A stretch of 64,000 nucleotides of DNA from Caldilinea sp. CFX5 (GTDB lineage Bacteria > Chloroflexota > Anaerolineae > Caldilineales > Caldilineaceae), in assembly GCA_021405325.1 (NCBI GenBank), contig QWII01000005.1:62001-126000 (forward strand), in the 5' to 3' direction. Shown one piece after another: positions 1 to 7,422 of the stretch. A program made the position numbers and the translations under genes. The notes beneath the pieces are model-generated. The model was not told the DNA's origin. It was given only the letters and a program-made list of their open reading frames with translations, and searched no databases. Positions within the stretch are counted from its first letter, which is position 1. Each line of letters starts with the position of its first letter.

Positions 1-95
1 TTCGGCACCTGCACGGCGCTAGCTGTACAGCCGGCTAGTGCGCCTAGCAACAGGATAATCACACCGACTACCATAAATTTGCGATGTTGTGCCAT
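1..95 (-). CDS. Lipoprotein, N-terminal fragment
   Basis: The gene runs off the left window edge; only about 31 residues are visible. The start at 95 is preceded by a clear AAGGAGCC ribosome site. The peptide begins MAQHRKFMVVGV, continues with a hydrophobic stretch and reaches LAGC, a signal-peptidase II lipobox, so the mature protein should be a membrane-anchored extracellular lipoprotein. Nothing of the functional domain is visible. The same leader (CAAGGAGC) precedes the lipoprotein gene at 796-1413, so they may be expressed similarly, but this is only an inference. Confidence 0.7.
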   Translation of the reverse strand, partial: MAQHRKFMVVGVIILLLGALAGCTASAVQVP

Positions 96-183
96 AGAAG
101 GCTCCTTGTTTGATAACGCTCAACTTGCCAGCGCTAGCCGCGCCAGCCATGATCTTTTCATTCAGCGTGTAACGGCGAGAACC

Positions 184-250
184 AGGTGCTGTTGACATTT
201 CGTGGTGGGCTGCTGGTACACCTGACAGGTTTCGGAAACCTGTCAGGTGT
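184..250 (+). repeat. 67-bp repeat with palindromic end, copy 1
   Basis: The stretch starts with GGTGCTGTTGACATTTCG and ends in a hairpin with a 15-nt stem ACACCTGACAGGTTT around CGG (218-250). A second copy in inverted orientation, with a handful of differences, lies at 617-683, so the pair brackets tatA. It could be a non-autonomous mobile element, or terminators duplicated by recombination. Confidence 0.75.
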
Positions 251-350
251 GCAGCTCAAATCTCAACAGAACCTAATACCATCATAAGTCAAAGCGGGGG
301 TCTATGTCTTTAAATGGAGTTCATTGCGAGTTTATGGGCAGTTCAACCTT

Positions 351-572
351 TTATTCATCTTCTTTTTCCGGCGCCTGGCGGGGATCCGGGTTGTTTTCGG
401 CTTGTGCAATGGGGGCGTTGGTTGCTTTCTCCGCTGACGAAAGCTCACGGCGGAACTCGCGAATCCCGCGCCCGACCGCACCGAAGACCTCCGGCAGGCG
501 CCCGACGCCAAACAACATGGCGACAATGATGAGAATAATGACCAATTCCATTGGCCCAGGGATAAACTCCAT
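351..572 (-). CDS. tatA: TatA/E-type twin-arginine translocase subunit
   Basis: A 73-residue protein with an N-terminal membrane helix (about residues 8-22, ELVIILIIVAMLFG), the conserved GVGRLPEVFG hinge with its Phe-Gly, an amphipathic helix (GRGIREFRREL) and a charged, Pro-rich tail. This is the full TatA/E/B layout; its short length fits TatA rather than TatB. TatA forms the pore-like assembly of the Tat pathway, which exports folded proteins with SRRxFL signals. The start at 572 has an AGGAGGAG ribosome site. No tatC is nearby, so the gene stands alone. Tat substrates are plausible within the window: the sugar-binding lipoprotein at 11303 and the multicopper oxidase at 48951 both carry SRRxFL signals. 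Confidence 0.9.
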   Translation of the reverse strand: MEFIPGPMELVIILIIVAMLFGVGRLPEVFGAVGRGIREFRRELSSAEKATNAPIAQAENNPDPRQAPEKEDE

Positions 573-616
573 CTTCTCCTCCTGTTATCTTGATTCCGTT
601 GATAGTTGGGGAAAAC

Positions 617-683
617 ACACCTGACAGGTTTCGGAAACCTGTCAGGTGTACCAGCGGCCCATCGCGAAATGTCAACAGCACCT
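617..683 (-). repeat. 67-bp repeat with palindromic end, copy 2
   Basis: Inverted copy of the element at 184-250. The hairpin part (617-649) is identical in its stem and the distal half ends in CGAAATGTCAACAGCACCT. It lies directly upstream of tatA, so it would be transcribed into the leader or insulate tatA from neighbours. Confidence 0.75.
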
Positions 684-747
684 ACCTACAGATCTGCTGA
701 TGACACTCCAGCCGCACTCTATCTTTGTCGCTGGCGATAGAATAGCA

Positions 748-775
748 AAATACCTGGCCTTTCGACCAGGTATTT
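748..775 (-). terminator. Hairpin downstream of the 796-1413 lipoprotein gene
   Basis: Ten-base arms AAATACCTGG / CCAGGTATTT with a short loop lie 20 bases past the stop codon of the minus-strand lipoprotein gene. The A/T-rich stem base gives a short U run in the transcript, so an intrinsic terminator is likely. A related sequence (GCCTGGTC..GACCAG) recurs near 15620. Confidence 0.65.
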
Positions 776-795
776 GATGGGTGGTGAAAGTCAAG

Positions 796-1413
796 TTAAG
801 AGACTTTCGTCGTAATCTCCTTGCCGTCGGGTGAGAAGACCCACCAGTTATTGTCCATGCCCTGGCCGTGCAGATCACCCATTTGCTTGTCTTCATAGAA
901 GTGGTAGAGCGGCATGCCATCATAGGCAACCTGGAATTTGCCGTCATCGCGCTTGATGATGCTCAACTTGCCGGGCAGACCTGGGGCCTCGGTCAGCTTG
1001 GCATTGGCGTCGGCCACGGTGTAAGGTTGCCAATCCTTGGTGCAATTGCCCGTGCAGTCACTCTTACCGGCGCTGTCCTTATCATAGACATAGAGTGTCA
1101 TGCCCTTGCCATCGGTGAGGAAGGAACCCAACTTGGCATCCTTGTGCAACATCACCGTCTCCATACCTGCGGCTGGTTGATTGGCGGCTGGTTTGCCTGC
1201 AACTTGGGTGGCCGACGGTTTGACAATCGCCGATGTCGTGGGGACCGGTTTAGCAGCACCTTGTGTGCTGGTGGCCGGTTTGGCGGCGGTGCTGCCGGGC
1301 TTGGTTGCCATCGGGACAGTACAGGCGCTAAAAAGCGCGGCGCCGACCAGACAGATGCTGACCAACGTCAGCAGTTGGCTCTTCTTGGTGCGTAGGGTGT
1401 GTAACGAAATCAT
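796..1413 (-). CDS. COG4315-like secreted-repeat lipoprotein
   Basis: A 205-residue lipoprotein: hydrophobic signal, lipobox-like FSAC at about residue 31, then an Ala/Pro/Thr/Lys-rich linker to about residue 80. The C-terminal half carries two copies of the 'secreted repeat of unknown function' (Lipoprotein_15/COG4315): GSFLTDGKGMTLYVYDKDSAGKSDC with TGNCTKDWQP, and a second unit with YDGMPLYHFYED. The Cys pair (SDC..GNC) is typical of the family. These are usually single or double modules facing the cell exterior; their biochemical role is unknown. It has an AAGGAGC ribosome site and its own terminator hairpin, so it is probably a single-gene unit. Confidence 0.85.
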   Translation of the reverse strand: MISLHTLRTKKSQLLTLVSICLVGAALFSACTVPMATKPGSTAAKPATSTQGAAKPVPTTSAIVKPSATQVAGKPAANQPAAGMETVMLHKDAKLGSFLTDGKGMTLYVYDKDSAGKSDCTGNCTKDWQPYTVADANAKLTEAPGLPGKLSIIKRDDGKFQVAYDGMPLYHFYEDKQMGDLHGQGMDNNWWVFSPDGKEITTKVS

Positions 1414-1599
1414 TGTTTGCTCCTTGTGTTCTTAATTAGTTTACTTGCTTGTAACAGTCAGGTGCTTTCTATGCGCTCGGCCGTCACAACGCTGATTGTA
1501 CACCTGGATGGACGTTGCTGACTTTTGAGTTTCTTATAGATGGGCTTATCGACAGTTTAAGAGGGCGAATCATAAGACACCGGTTGGCATCCATTTAAG

Positions 1600-1802
1600 A
1601 AGCTGTTTGAAAAGTCTGTTGTCCCGTAGGTCATCGCCTCTGGCGTGACAAGCTGTTGTCCCGTAGGTCATCGCCTCTGGCGTGACAGGCTGTTGTCCCG
1701 TAGGTCATCGCCTCTGGCGTGACAAGCCGCCCCGTCACGCCAGAGGCGATGACCTACGGGAGCGTGCAATCGCTTGTCTGGCATCACCTTTTCAAACAGC
1801 TT
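1600..1802. mobile_element. MITE-like element with 37-bp tandem repeats
   Basis: A 203-bp unit bounded by perfect 15-bp terminal inverted repeats AAGCTGTTTGAAAAG (1600-1614) and its complement (1788-1802). Inside are three head-to-tail 37-bp repeats starting at 1616, 1653 and 1690 (core CCCGTAGGTCATCGCCTC), then a 28-bp inverted copy at 1734-1761, so the RNA could fold into a long hairpin. No coding capacity is seen. It fills most of the 430-bp gap between 1413 and 1844. Confidence 0.7.
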
Positions 1803-1843
1803 CGTAGAGGTGCGGGCTTGTCGCCGCGCGGCCCGGCGACACA

Positions 1844-2347
1844 CTAGACCCAGTTGGCCGTATTCAGATATTCCGCTTCATCAGCTTCCAGCAACCACTT
1901 GTGGATCAAAAACATGTCGGCGTCGGGCGTCGGTTCACAGGCAACCACACAAAGTTCCCCAACTTTGCGCGGTTGTGGCGCGCCTTCGCTCTCGACAACG
2001 GTGTAGACCTGAACCCGGCGGGCGCGCACAATGCGATAATAGCGGTTGGGATAGAGCCGGCTGGGAATTTCTAGATAGCCAAAATGGGCCAGGTGCCGAT
2101 ATTCATGCCGCGTCAAACTGGCGCGCAGCAAACGTTCGGCGCGTTCTTCGGGCGTTTGGGGCGTCGGGGGTGCGCCAAACGCGAGGATGTGGCAACGCCA
2201 ACAGGCAATGAAGAGGCTTAAGCCGGCCAGAAGTGCCATCACCAATAGCGCATTTGCCTCTCCCTGCCCCATCAGCGCGCCAGGCAGGGCAATGAACGGG
2301 CAAACCGGCGCCGCGACTTGCCCTGGCAGGAGTTGCAAACAGTCCAT
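1844..2347 (-). CDS. Unknown membrane-anchored protein, last gene of metacaspase operon
   Basis: 167 residues. One hydrophobic helix around residues 34-49 (LLVMALLAGLSLFIAC) is followed by WRCH and a soluble C-terminal part containing HEYRHLAHFGYLEIPSRLYPNRYYRI, a compact, basic and aromatic block, then beta-like segments. I do not recognise the family. It starts only 18 bases after the metacaspase stop and has a GAGG ribosome site, so it is most likely the distal gene of that operon. A small membrane protein next to a protease and two giant proteins could be an anchor or an effector; this is inference from context only. Confidence 0.6.
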   Translation of the reverse strand: MDCLQLLPGQVAAPVCPFIALPGALMGQGEANALLVMALLAGLSLFIACWRCHILAFGAPPTPQTPEERAERLLRASLTRHEYRHLAHFGYLEIPSRLYPNRYYRIVRARRVQVYTVVESEGAPQPRKVGELCVVACEPTPDADMFLIHKWLLEADEAEYLNTANWV

Positions 2348-2365
2348 AGCGCCTCTGGTTGACCC

Positions 2366-3694
2366 CTATTTGGCAAATGCTACCGGACTGACGGACGTCT
2401 GGCGGCCAGACACATACTGCCGGCCCATGTCCTGGAAGAACTGCCGGTCGCCAATCACCTGAATGCTGGGTGCATTCCAGCCATCCTCGTCGCCGGTGGA
2501 AACAGTGTAATCATCCCAGCCAGTGGCGCTGGTCGTTGTGCCAATGCGGTAGTAAATTGTGTCAGCATTGGCGGCGAGTTGATGCCAACGCTCATCGGAC
2601 GGCGTATAGGTCGGCGCCGAAAGATGGGGCGTATCCGACCACGAGCCATAGAAATTATCGTCGGTGCGCTCATCGCCGTGGTTGGTGATGTCAAAGAGTT
2701 CGGGCTGCGTCGTCAGTTCGACAATGTAATAGCGACCCGGCCCGGCGTTCACCTGAAAGGTCGGCGCGCCCTCGGTGCGCGACCAGTTGGTCGGCCCTTG
2801 AATGGCGGGCGCTGTGCCATCGGTGGGTGGCGTCATTTGGTCGGCAAAGACAAAGGGGCGACTATCGGCAAAGGCGCTGTTGTCCATGCCCACGGTGTAG
2901 TAGTTGGGCGACTGGGTGGCGGGCATGAGCGCCAGAATCTCCTTCCAGAATTGATAATAGCTGCCCTGGTAGGCGCCGTTGTCCCACACCTGCAAGAGCG
3001 TGCCGGTGAAAAGCCCATTCTGGTCGCCGTCGCCGGAGAGTTGATTGTCCTGGCAGCCGGAAATCAGCAGGATGCTGGCGTCAATCATGGCCCGGTCGCC
3101 GCGCCCGGATAACCACTGGAGCGCGTTATACATAGTTTGCTGTTGGGCATAGACGGCGCGCTGCACATCTTGCGGAATGGCTCGGTAGGCATGCGGGTGG
3201 ATGGTGGCGTTGCCGGCGACATCGCGCGCCGCCGTCATCATCGTCGGCAACTGGCTATAGTAGAGGGCCTTGGCCACCGTGCCGCTGTGACAACTGTCGG
3301 AGAGCATAAAAATCCGCACCCCGGCGCTAAAGTGTGACCAGAGTTGATACAACTCATCGTCGATCAACATGCGGTCAAAGAGCACCCAGGTTTCATCCAG
3401 CCCGTCATCTTCATCGCCATTGACATCGGGGATCTGCCCACCATGCCCGGAATAGGTCAGCAACAAGAGATCGCCGTCCATCAACTGTTGCGCTGCCCGT
3501 CCCAGCGCCTCCGTCACCGCCGCCGCCGTCGCCTGTTCGTTCAGCAACAGCGTTGACTGATAGCCACAACTTTGGGCAATCGCCTGCATCGCCGTCGCAT
3601 CATTCACACACCCCGCCAACTGCCCATTCCACCCGTTATACGCCGCCGGGTCCACCCGGTTCAAGCCGATATGAATTGATATGCCTTGCGTCAT
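2366..3694 (-). CDS. Metacaspase/orthocaspase-like cysteine protease
   Basis: 442 residues with a C14-type caspase fold at the N terminus: LTYSGHGGQ places the catalytic His at residue 84, and FMLSDSCHSG places the catalytic Cys at 135, with the usual Asp two residues before Cys. An acidic DVNGDEDDGLDE stretch at 90-101, typical of the p20 Ca-binding region, is present. SGCQDNQLSGDG..NGLFTGTLL at about 210-235 matches the p10-like part. Residues from about 290 form a separate, Trp/Thr-rich beta-like domain. There is no signal peptide, so it should act in the cytosol. Metacaspases cleave after Arg/Lys. The ribosome site is GAGGGAG. It follows two giant genes on the same strand, 176 bases downstream of the nearer one across a repeat-rich spacer. 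Confidence 0.88.
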   Translation of the reverse strand: MTQGISIHIGLNRVDPAAYNGWNGQLAGCVNDATAMQAIAQSCGYQSTLLLNEQATAAAVTEALGRAAQQLMDGDLLLLTYSGHGGQIPDVNGDEDDGLDETWVLFDRMLIDDELYQLWSHFSAGVRIFMLSDSCHSGTVAKALYYSQLPTMMTAARDVAGNATIHPHAYRAIPQDVQRAVYAQQQTMYNALQWLSGRGDRAMIDASILLISGCQDNQLSGDGDQNGLFTGTLLQVWDNGAYQGSYYQFWKEILALMPATQSPNYYTVGMDNSAFADSRPFVFADQMTPPTDGTAPAIQGPTNWSRTEGAPTFQVNAGPGRYYIVELTTQPELFDITNHGDERTDDNFYGSWSDTPHLSAPTYTPSDERWHQLAANADTIYYRIGTTTSATGWDDYTVSTGDEDGWNAPSIQVIGDRQFFQDMGRQYVSGRQTSVSPVAFAK

Positions 3695-3716
3695 ACACTC
3701 CCTCTCTTTTTGTACT

Positions 3717-3877
3717 CACAGACAGGAGACAGGAGACACGAGACACGAGACACGAGACAGAGATCGTCAATTTCTTCTACCCTCTATCCTCTATCCTCTA
3801 TCTTCTATCTTCTAGTCTCCTTGTCTCCTTGTCTCGTGTCTCCTGTCTCGTGTCTCCTTGTCTCCTGTCTCTAGTCT
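3717..3877. repeat. Low-complexity inverted-repeat spacer (GAGACACGAGA / TCTCGTGTCTC)
   Basis: Between the 1182-residue gene and the metacaspase lies an array of GACAGGAGA and GACACGAGA units on the left and complementary TCTCCTGTCTCGTGTC units on the right, around a CTCTATC/TTCTATC run. The whole can fold back on itself. It overlaps the 3' end of the upstream gene (stop at 3871) and could separate expression of the two genes or act as an RNA processing signal. Confidence 0.7.
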
Positions 3878-6800
3878 CCAATCATCTCCCACGTCAAACT
3901 CACCACATTGCCATGTGTGTCGAGCGGCCATTCGAGCCAGGGGGTGACGCTGACCTGATCGCTGGTGGTGGTCTTGGTCACTTGAAATTGGAGGACGCGA
4001 TTGGTCAGGTAGGTGGTCAGCGGCAGCGTAATGTCGACGGCGGCAATCGGCTGCGTTTCGCTGATGGGCGCCGGATAAACGTCGTTGACCCCTTTGATCT
4101 GCGCCACGATGGCGAGCGTCTTGAGACCGTGGTTGGCATAGTTGATCAGGTTGAGAAAGACCACATTCGTGTGAATGTCCTCGACAAAGCTGCGCACCTC
4201 GGCCAGCGTCGCCGGATCGCCGGGGACGAGGGTGTAGACCGGATAGGCTTCCACTGCTTCGCCCGGTAAGGCGACGGTACAGCTTTCGCCGGCGGCCAGG
4301 GTGCGATCCACCGGTGCGCTCTGACGCACGCCATCGGTATCATAAAACGCCAGCTCGCTGACATTGACGGCCCGCTCAATCTTGTTGGTCAAGGTGACGG
4401 TGTGCGGCTGCAAGGCCACGTCAAGCGGCCCCCCTGCCGCCGGGCCGATGATATTGCCCAGGTCAAGTTGCAGCGTGGTCTGGAGGCGGGCGCCGTCGGG
4501 CAGGGTAAAGGTGACGTTGGCGGCGACGGCGTTGCGCTGTAACATGGCCTGTAACTGGGGCGCGCCGTCAATGTCCGTGCTGAGGCTGACCTGAAAGCCA
4601 TCCCACAACTTGGCCGCCTGCGGCTGTAAATGCAGGGTCGGGTCGGCGCCGATTGACCAGGTGTAGCTGAGTTCGCTGTCAATGGCGGTCACGTAATCGA
4701 TGGCGGGGCGGTAGGCGCGCGCCGCCAGCTTGCCGACCAGGTCACGGCGCACGTAGGGCGGCAGATCCGGCTGCAAGGTGGCAATGACCACGGCGCGGTT
4801 ATTGGCGGCGTTGGTGGCATCCAGCGTCGAATAGAGATAGATGACCGGCCGGTAGGCTTTGTCCCCCTCGCTGGCCGCATAGCGGGTAATGCGATAGGCC
4901 GTCGGCGCCACCAGAAAACGGCCCGGCTGTTGCAGCGAGCGGTAGACGCGGTAGAAGGGGCTTTGCAGATCGGCGTCGGTGATCAATTCATATTGGTGAT
5001 AGCTGGTCTGCCCCAGTTGAAAGGCGTCCTGACAGCCAATCGCCTGCTGGTTGCCATTGCTGTGTTGATAGAAAGCGCCCAGCGTGTTACAGGGAAAAAG
5101 CACCGGCATCGTAGTCGTGCTGCCAAAGGTCTGGGTGGCGTAGCGATGCTGGCGGAGGATATTCCCCAACAGCAACGAGGCTTCCAGCCCAGGGTGGGCG
5201 ACGATGGTCGTACCCTGGTTCAGCGGCTGGGTGAGGGCGACATTGCTTGCCGTCGCGCCCAGGTTCGCGGTCGCGCTGAGGGTTGGGTTGGCATGAATGG
5301 CCGTTAGCGCGCCACTCGCCAGCGCCGGTTGGGCGGCTAAAGCCAGGTTGCCGGCGCGGGCAGGTTGCTCTGCGCTGTTAACACGCAACGGCTCCTGGAT
5401 AAAGTGAAACGCGCCAACACGGGTGTGCAGCGCCAATTGGCCGGCATCAAGATAGGGATGGTTGCCGACTTCCTCACGTTGTTCAGCCGTGTAGACCACC
5501 GGCATATACTGTAATTTGTGGACACCCAGCAACTCCCATTTGTCTACCTCCTCCTCGGTCATGAGGACGTAGCCGTGATAGCTGTAGGCGACGCCGATCT
5601 GCGCCGGTTGACTCTGAAAGTTGGCAACCGCCAGCGCACCGTAGGCCAGCCGCACCCAATCATCAAGCAGATTGACAGTGGCGGTGATTGTATTGCCGCT
5701 CTGCGTTACTGTGGCCGGAAAGCGCTGGCTGCGGGTGGCGCCTGTCTCGTCGCGGAAGGGCAGATCCAGCCAAACGGCCAGATCGGTCAGCGCCACCGGG
5801 TGTGCATCCGGGTTGTTCTGCGCTTGTAAGGCGTTCCGGCTCTGGTCGCTCATACCTTGTTGCAGCGTAAAGCGGATGACGCCATTCAAACCGGCCCGGC
5901 CACTGGCGGTATGGCCCTGTTCCGTATAGGTGAAGAGAAAGGGCGTGGTGGTCGGGTCGGCATTGGGCGCCGGCTGGATCACGGTAAAGATCGGCGCATA
6001 CCAGTAGCTGTTGGGGTGGAGGCGATCGGGCCAGAGCGGCGCCGCCGGGTCAGCGACCACGGGCAACGCCTGCGGTGTGGGCTGGTTGAGTTCCCCCCAC
6101 CAGTCCGGTCGCGCCAACACCACATCATCCACCCCCCAGTGCAGACGATTGCCGGCGACGGCGTTGACTTGCACCGCATCGCTGGTCAACATGGCCGGCA
6201 ACGCGGGGTGGGCCAGGCTGTCGGGGCGCAGGGCCAGGGTTGGCGATTTGATCACACCATCAAAGGCGGCTAACTGTCGCACCCGTGGACCGGCGTCGCG
6301 GGTACGTGACCCTTGATCCAGCCGCCGGGGTGCGGCCGCCAGCGGATTGATCCCCGGCGCCGGCGCGCCGGTTGGACTGATCAGGTGGATGTATTGATCC
6401 ACCGGTTGACCAGCCAGCGCGTTGCCAAGGATTGCTTCTAAGGGCGCGCTCATGGTGATGTGACGGATACCACCGCCGGGTAATGGCTGCTGAAAGCTGA
6501 CCGTCTGGGCGTCGTTCGGGCGCATGGTCGCCAGCCGGTAGCGATTGGCCGGGTCATCACTGGCAAGCATGGGCGTGGTGCGCAGCAGGATCGGCACGAC
6601 AAAGCGCAGAAAGGTCGGCAGGAGCGCCTGCGGATCGACCGGTGGTTGGCTGCCAGTCCCACCAGGCAGGGGTGTGCCGTCGGCGGCAACGAGTTGGATC
6701 GACAAGACCTGGGCCGCCACCAGCTCGGCAAAGATTTGCTCACAAACGGCGCGGCTCATCTCCTCGCCAGGGGCAACGGTGCGGGCGAAGAAATCGTAGA

Positions 6801-7419
6801 CCGCTGCCAACGCCATGTTGATCCGCAGGCGACGGTTGGCACCGGCGCTGAGATAATCTACCTCGCACGTAACCATTAGGCCAGAGGCCACCCCTTGCAG
6901 GGCGTACAACACGCCACGGGCGCGCGCCTGATCCAGGTTGATGCTGAGACTGGCGCGCGCACCGGCACCGGTCGCGCTGACGGTGGTTGGCGGCGCGTTG
7001 CTGTCCGCCGACTGAACGCTGAATTGCGCCGTGCGGGCAAAGAGCGGCTGCAGCAGGCGCGTGCCATCTGCACTCAACTGTTGGATGGTCGCCGCCGGTA
7101 GCCCCAAGGTCAAATCAAAGGCGAGGTCGCCGCCGGTGATCAGGTCGGCGATGGTGGTTGTGGCCGGTGTTGGCGCGTCACTGAGCAAGAGCGCCAGAGA
7201 AAAGACCGGCGCACCGGCGGCGTCATGCGCCAAGAGCGGTGTTGGCGGCAAATAATAGAAGAGGGGGGGCAGACCGGCCTGCGTGCGCGCCTGGTTGGCC
7301 GCATCGGGCAGGAGCCGGAGCGTCAGGGGCTGACCAGCGTTACCCGCCGGATCAGCCCACAACACCTGCTCCACCCAATCTGCGCTATCGGTTGGTCCGG
7401 CAACAAGCAGATTGGTCAT
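3871..7419 (-). CDS. Giant protein of unknown function, metacaspase operon
   Basis: 1182 residues without signal peptide or membrane helix, rich in Ala, Pro, Thr and beta-branched residues, suggesting many beta domains. I recognise no family. The first 80 residues contain RLLPDAANQ..GLPPLFYYLPPTPLLA..GAPVFSLALLL, which aligns with the N terminus of the upstream 778-residue protein (LPDLHN..G.APVYYWMPNYVRLA..FKFHLLHF), so both start with a paralogous domain. Other distinctive stretches are YHGYVLMTEEEVDKWELL near the middle and a C-terminal segment with VEDIHTNVVFLNLINYANHG. It starts three bases after the stop of the upstream gene (ribosome site CAGGTGAG), so the two are translated together. 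It may be a structural component or a protease substrate; no function can be assigned. Confidence 0.85.
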   Translation of the reverse strand: MTNLLVAGPTDSADWVEQVLWADPAGNAGQPLTLRLLPDAANQARTQAGLPPLFYYLPPTPLLAHDAAGAPVFSLALLLSDAPTPATTTIADLITGGDLAFDLTLGLPAATIQQLSADGTRLLQPLFARTAQFSVQSADSNAPPTTVSATGAGARASLSINLDQARARGVLYALQGVASGLMVTCEVDYLSAGANRRLRINMALAAVYDFFARTVAPGEEMSRAVCEQIFAELVAAQVLSIQLVAADGTPLPGGTGSQPPVDPQALLPTFLRFVVPILLRTTPMLASDDPANRYRLATMRPNDAQTVSFQQPLPGGGIRHITMSAPLEAILGNALAGQPVDQYIHLISPTGAPAPGINPLAAAPRRLDQGSRTRDAGPRVRQLAAFDGVIKSPTLALRPDSLAHPALPAMLTSDAVQVNAVAGNRLHWGVDDVVLARPDWWGELNQPTPQALPVVADPAAPLWPDRLHPNSYWYAPIFTVIQPAPNADPTTTPFLFTYTEQGHTASGRAGLNGVIRFTLQQGMSDQSRNALQAQNNPDAHPVALTDLAVWLDLPFRDETGATRSQRFPATVTQSGNTITATVNLLDDWVRLAYGALAVANFQSQPAQIGVAYSYHGYVLMTEEEVDKWELLGVHKLQYMPVVYTAEQREEVGNHPYLDAGQLALHTRVGAFHFIQEPLRVNSAEQPARAGNLALAAQPALASGALTAIHANPTLSATANLGATASNVALTQPLNQGTTIVAHPGLEASLLLGNILRQHRYATQTFGSTTTMPVLFPCNTLGAFYQHSNGNQQAIGCQDAFQLGQTSYHQYELITDADLQSPFYRVYRSLQQPGRFLVAPTAYRITRYAASEGDKAYRPVIYLYSTLDATNAANNRAVVIATLQPDLPPYVRRDLVGKLAARAYRPAIDYVTAIDSELSYTWSIGADPTLHLQPQAAKLWDGFQVSLSTDIDGAPQLQAMLQRNAVAANVTFTLPDGARLQTTLQLDLGNIIGPAAGGPLDVALQPHTVTLTNKIERAVNVSELAFYDTDGVRQSAPVDRTLAAGESCTVALPGEAVEAYPVYTLVPGDPATLAEVRSFVEDIHTNVVFLNLINYANHGLKTLAIVAQIKGVNDVYPAPISETQPIAAVDITLPLTTYLTNRVLQFQVTKTTTSDQVSVTPWLEWPLDTHGNVVSLTWEMIGD

Positions 7420-7422
7420 AGC

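Noticed and set aside
1616..1761. CRISPR array
   Set aside because: The 37-bp repeats are directly adjacent with no spacers and lie inside terminal inverted repeats; no cas genes in the window.
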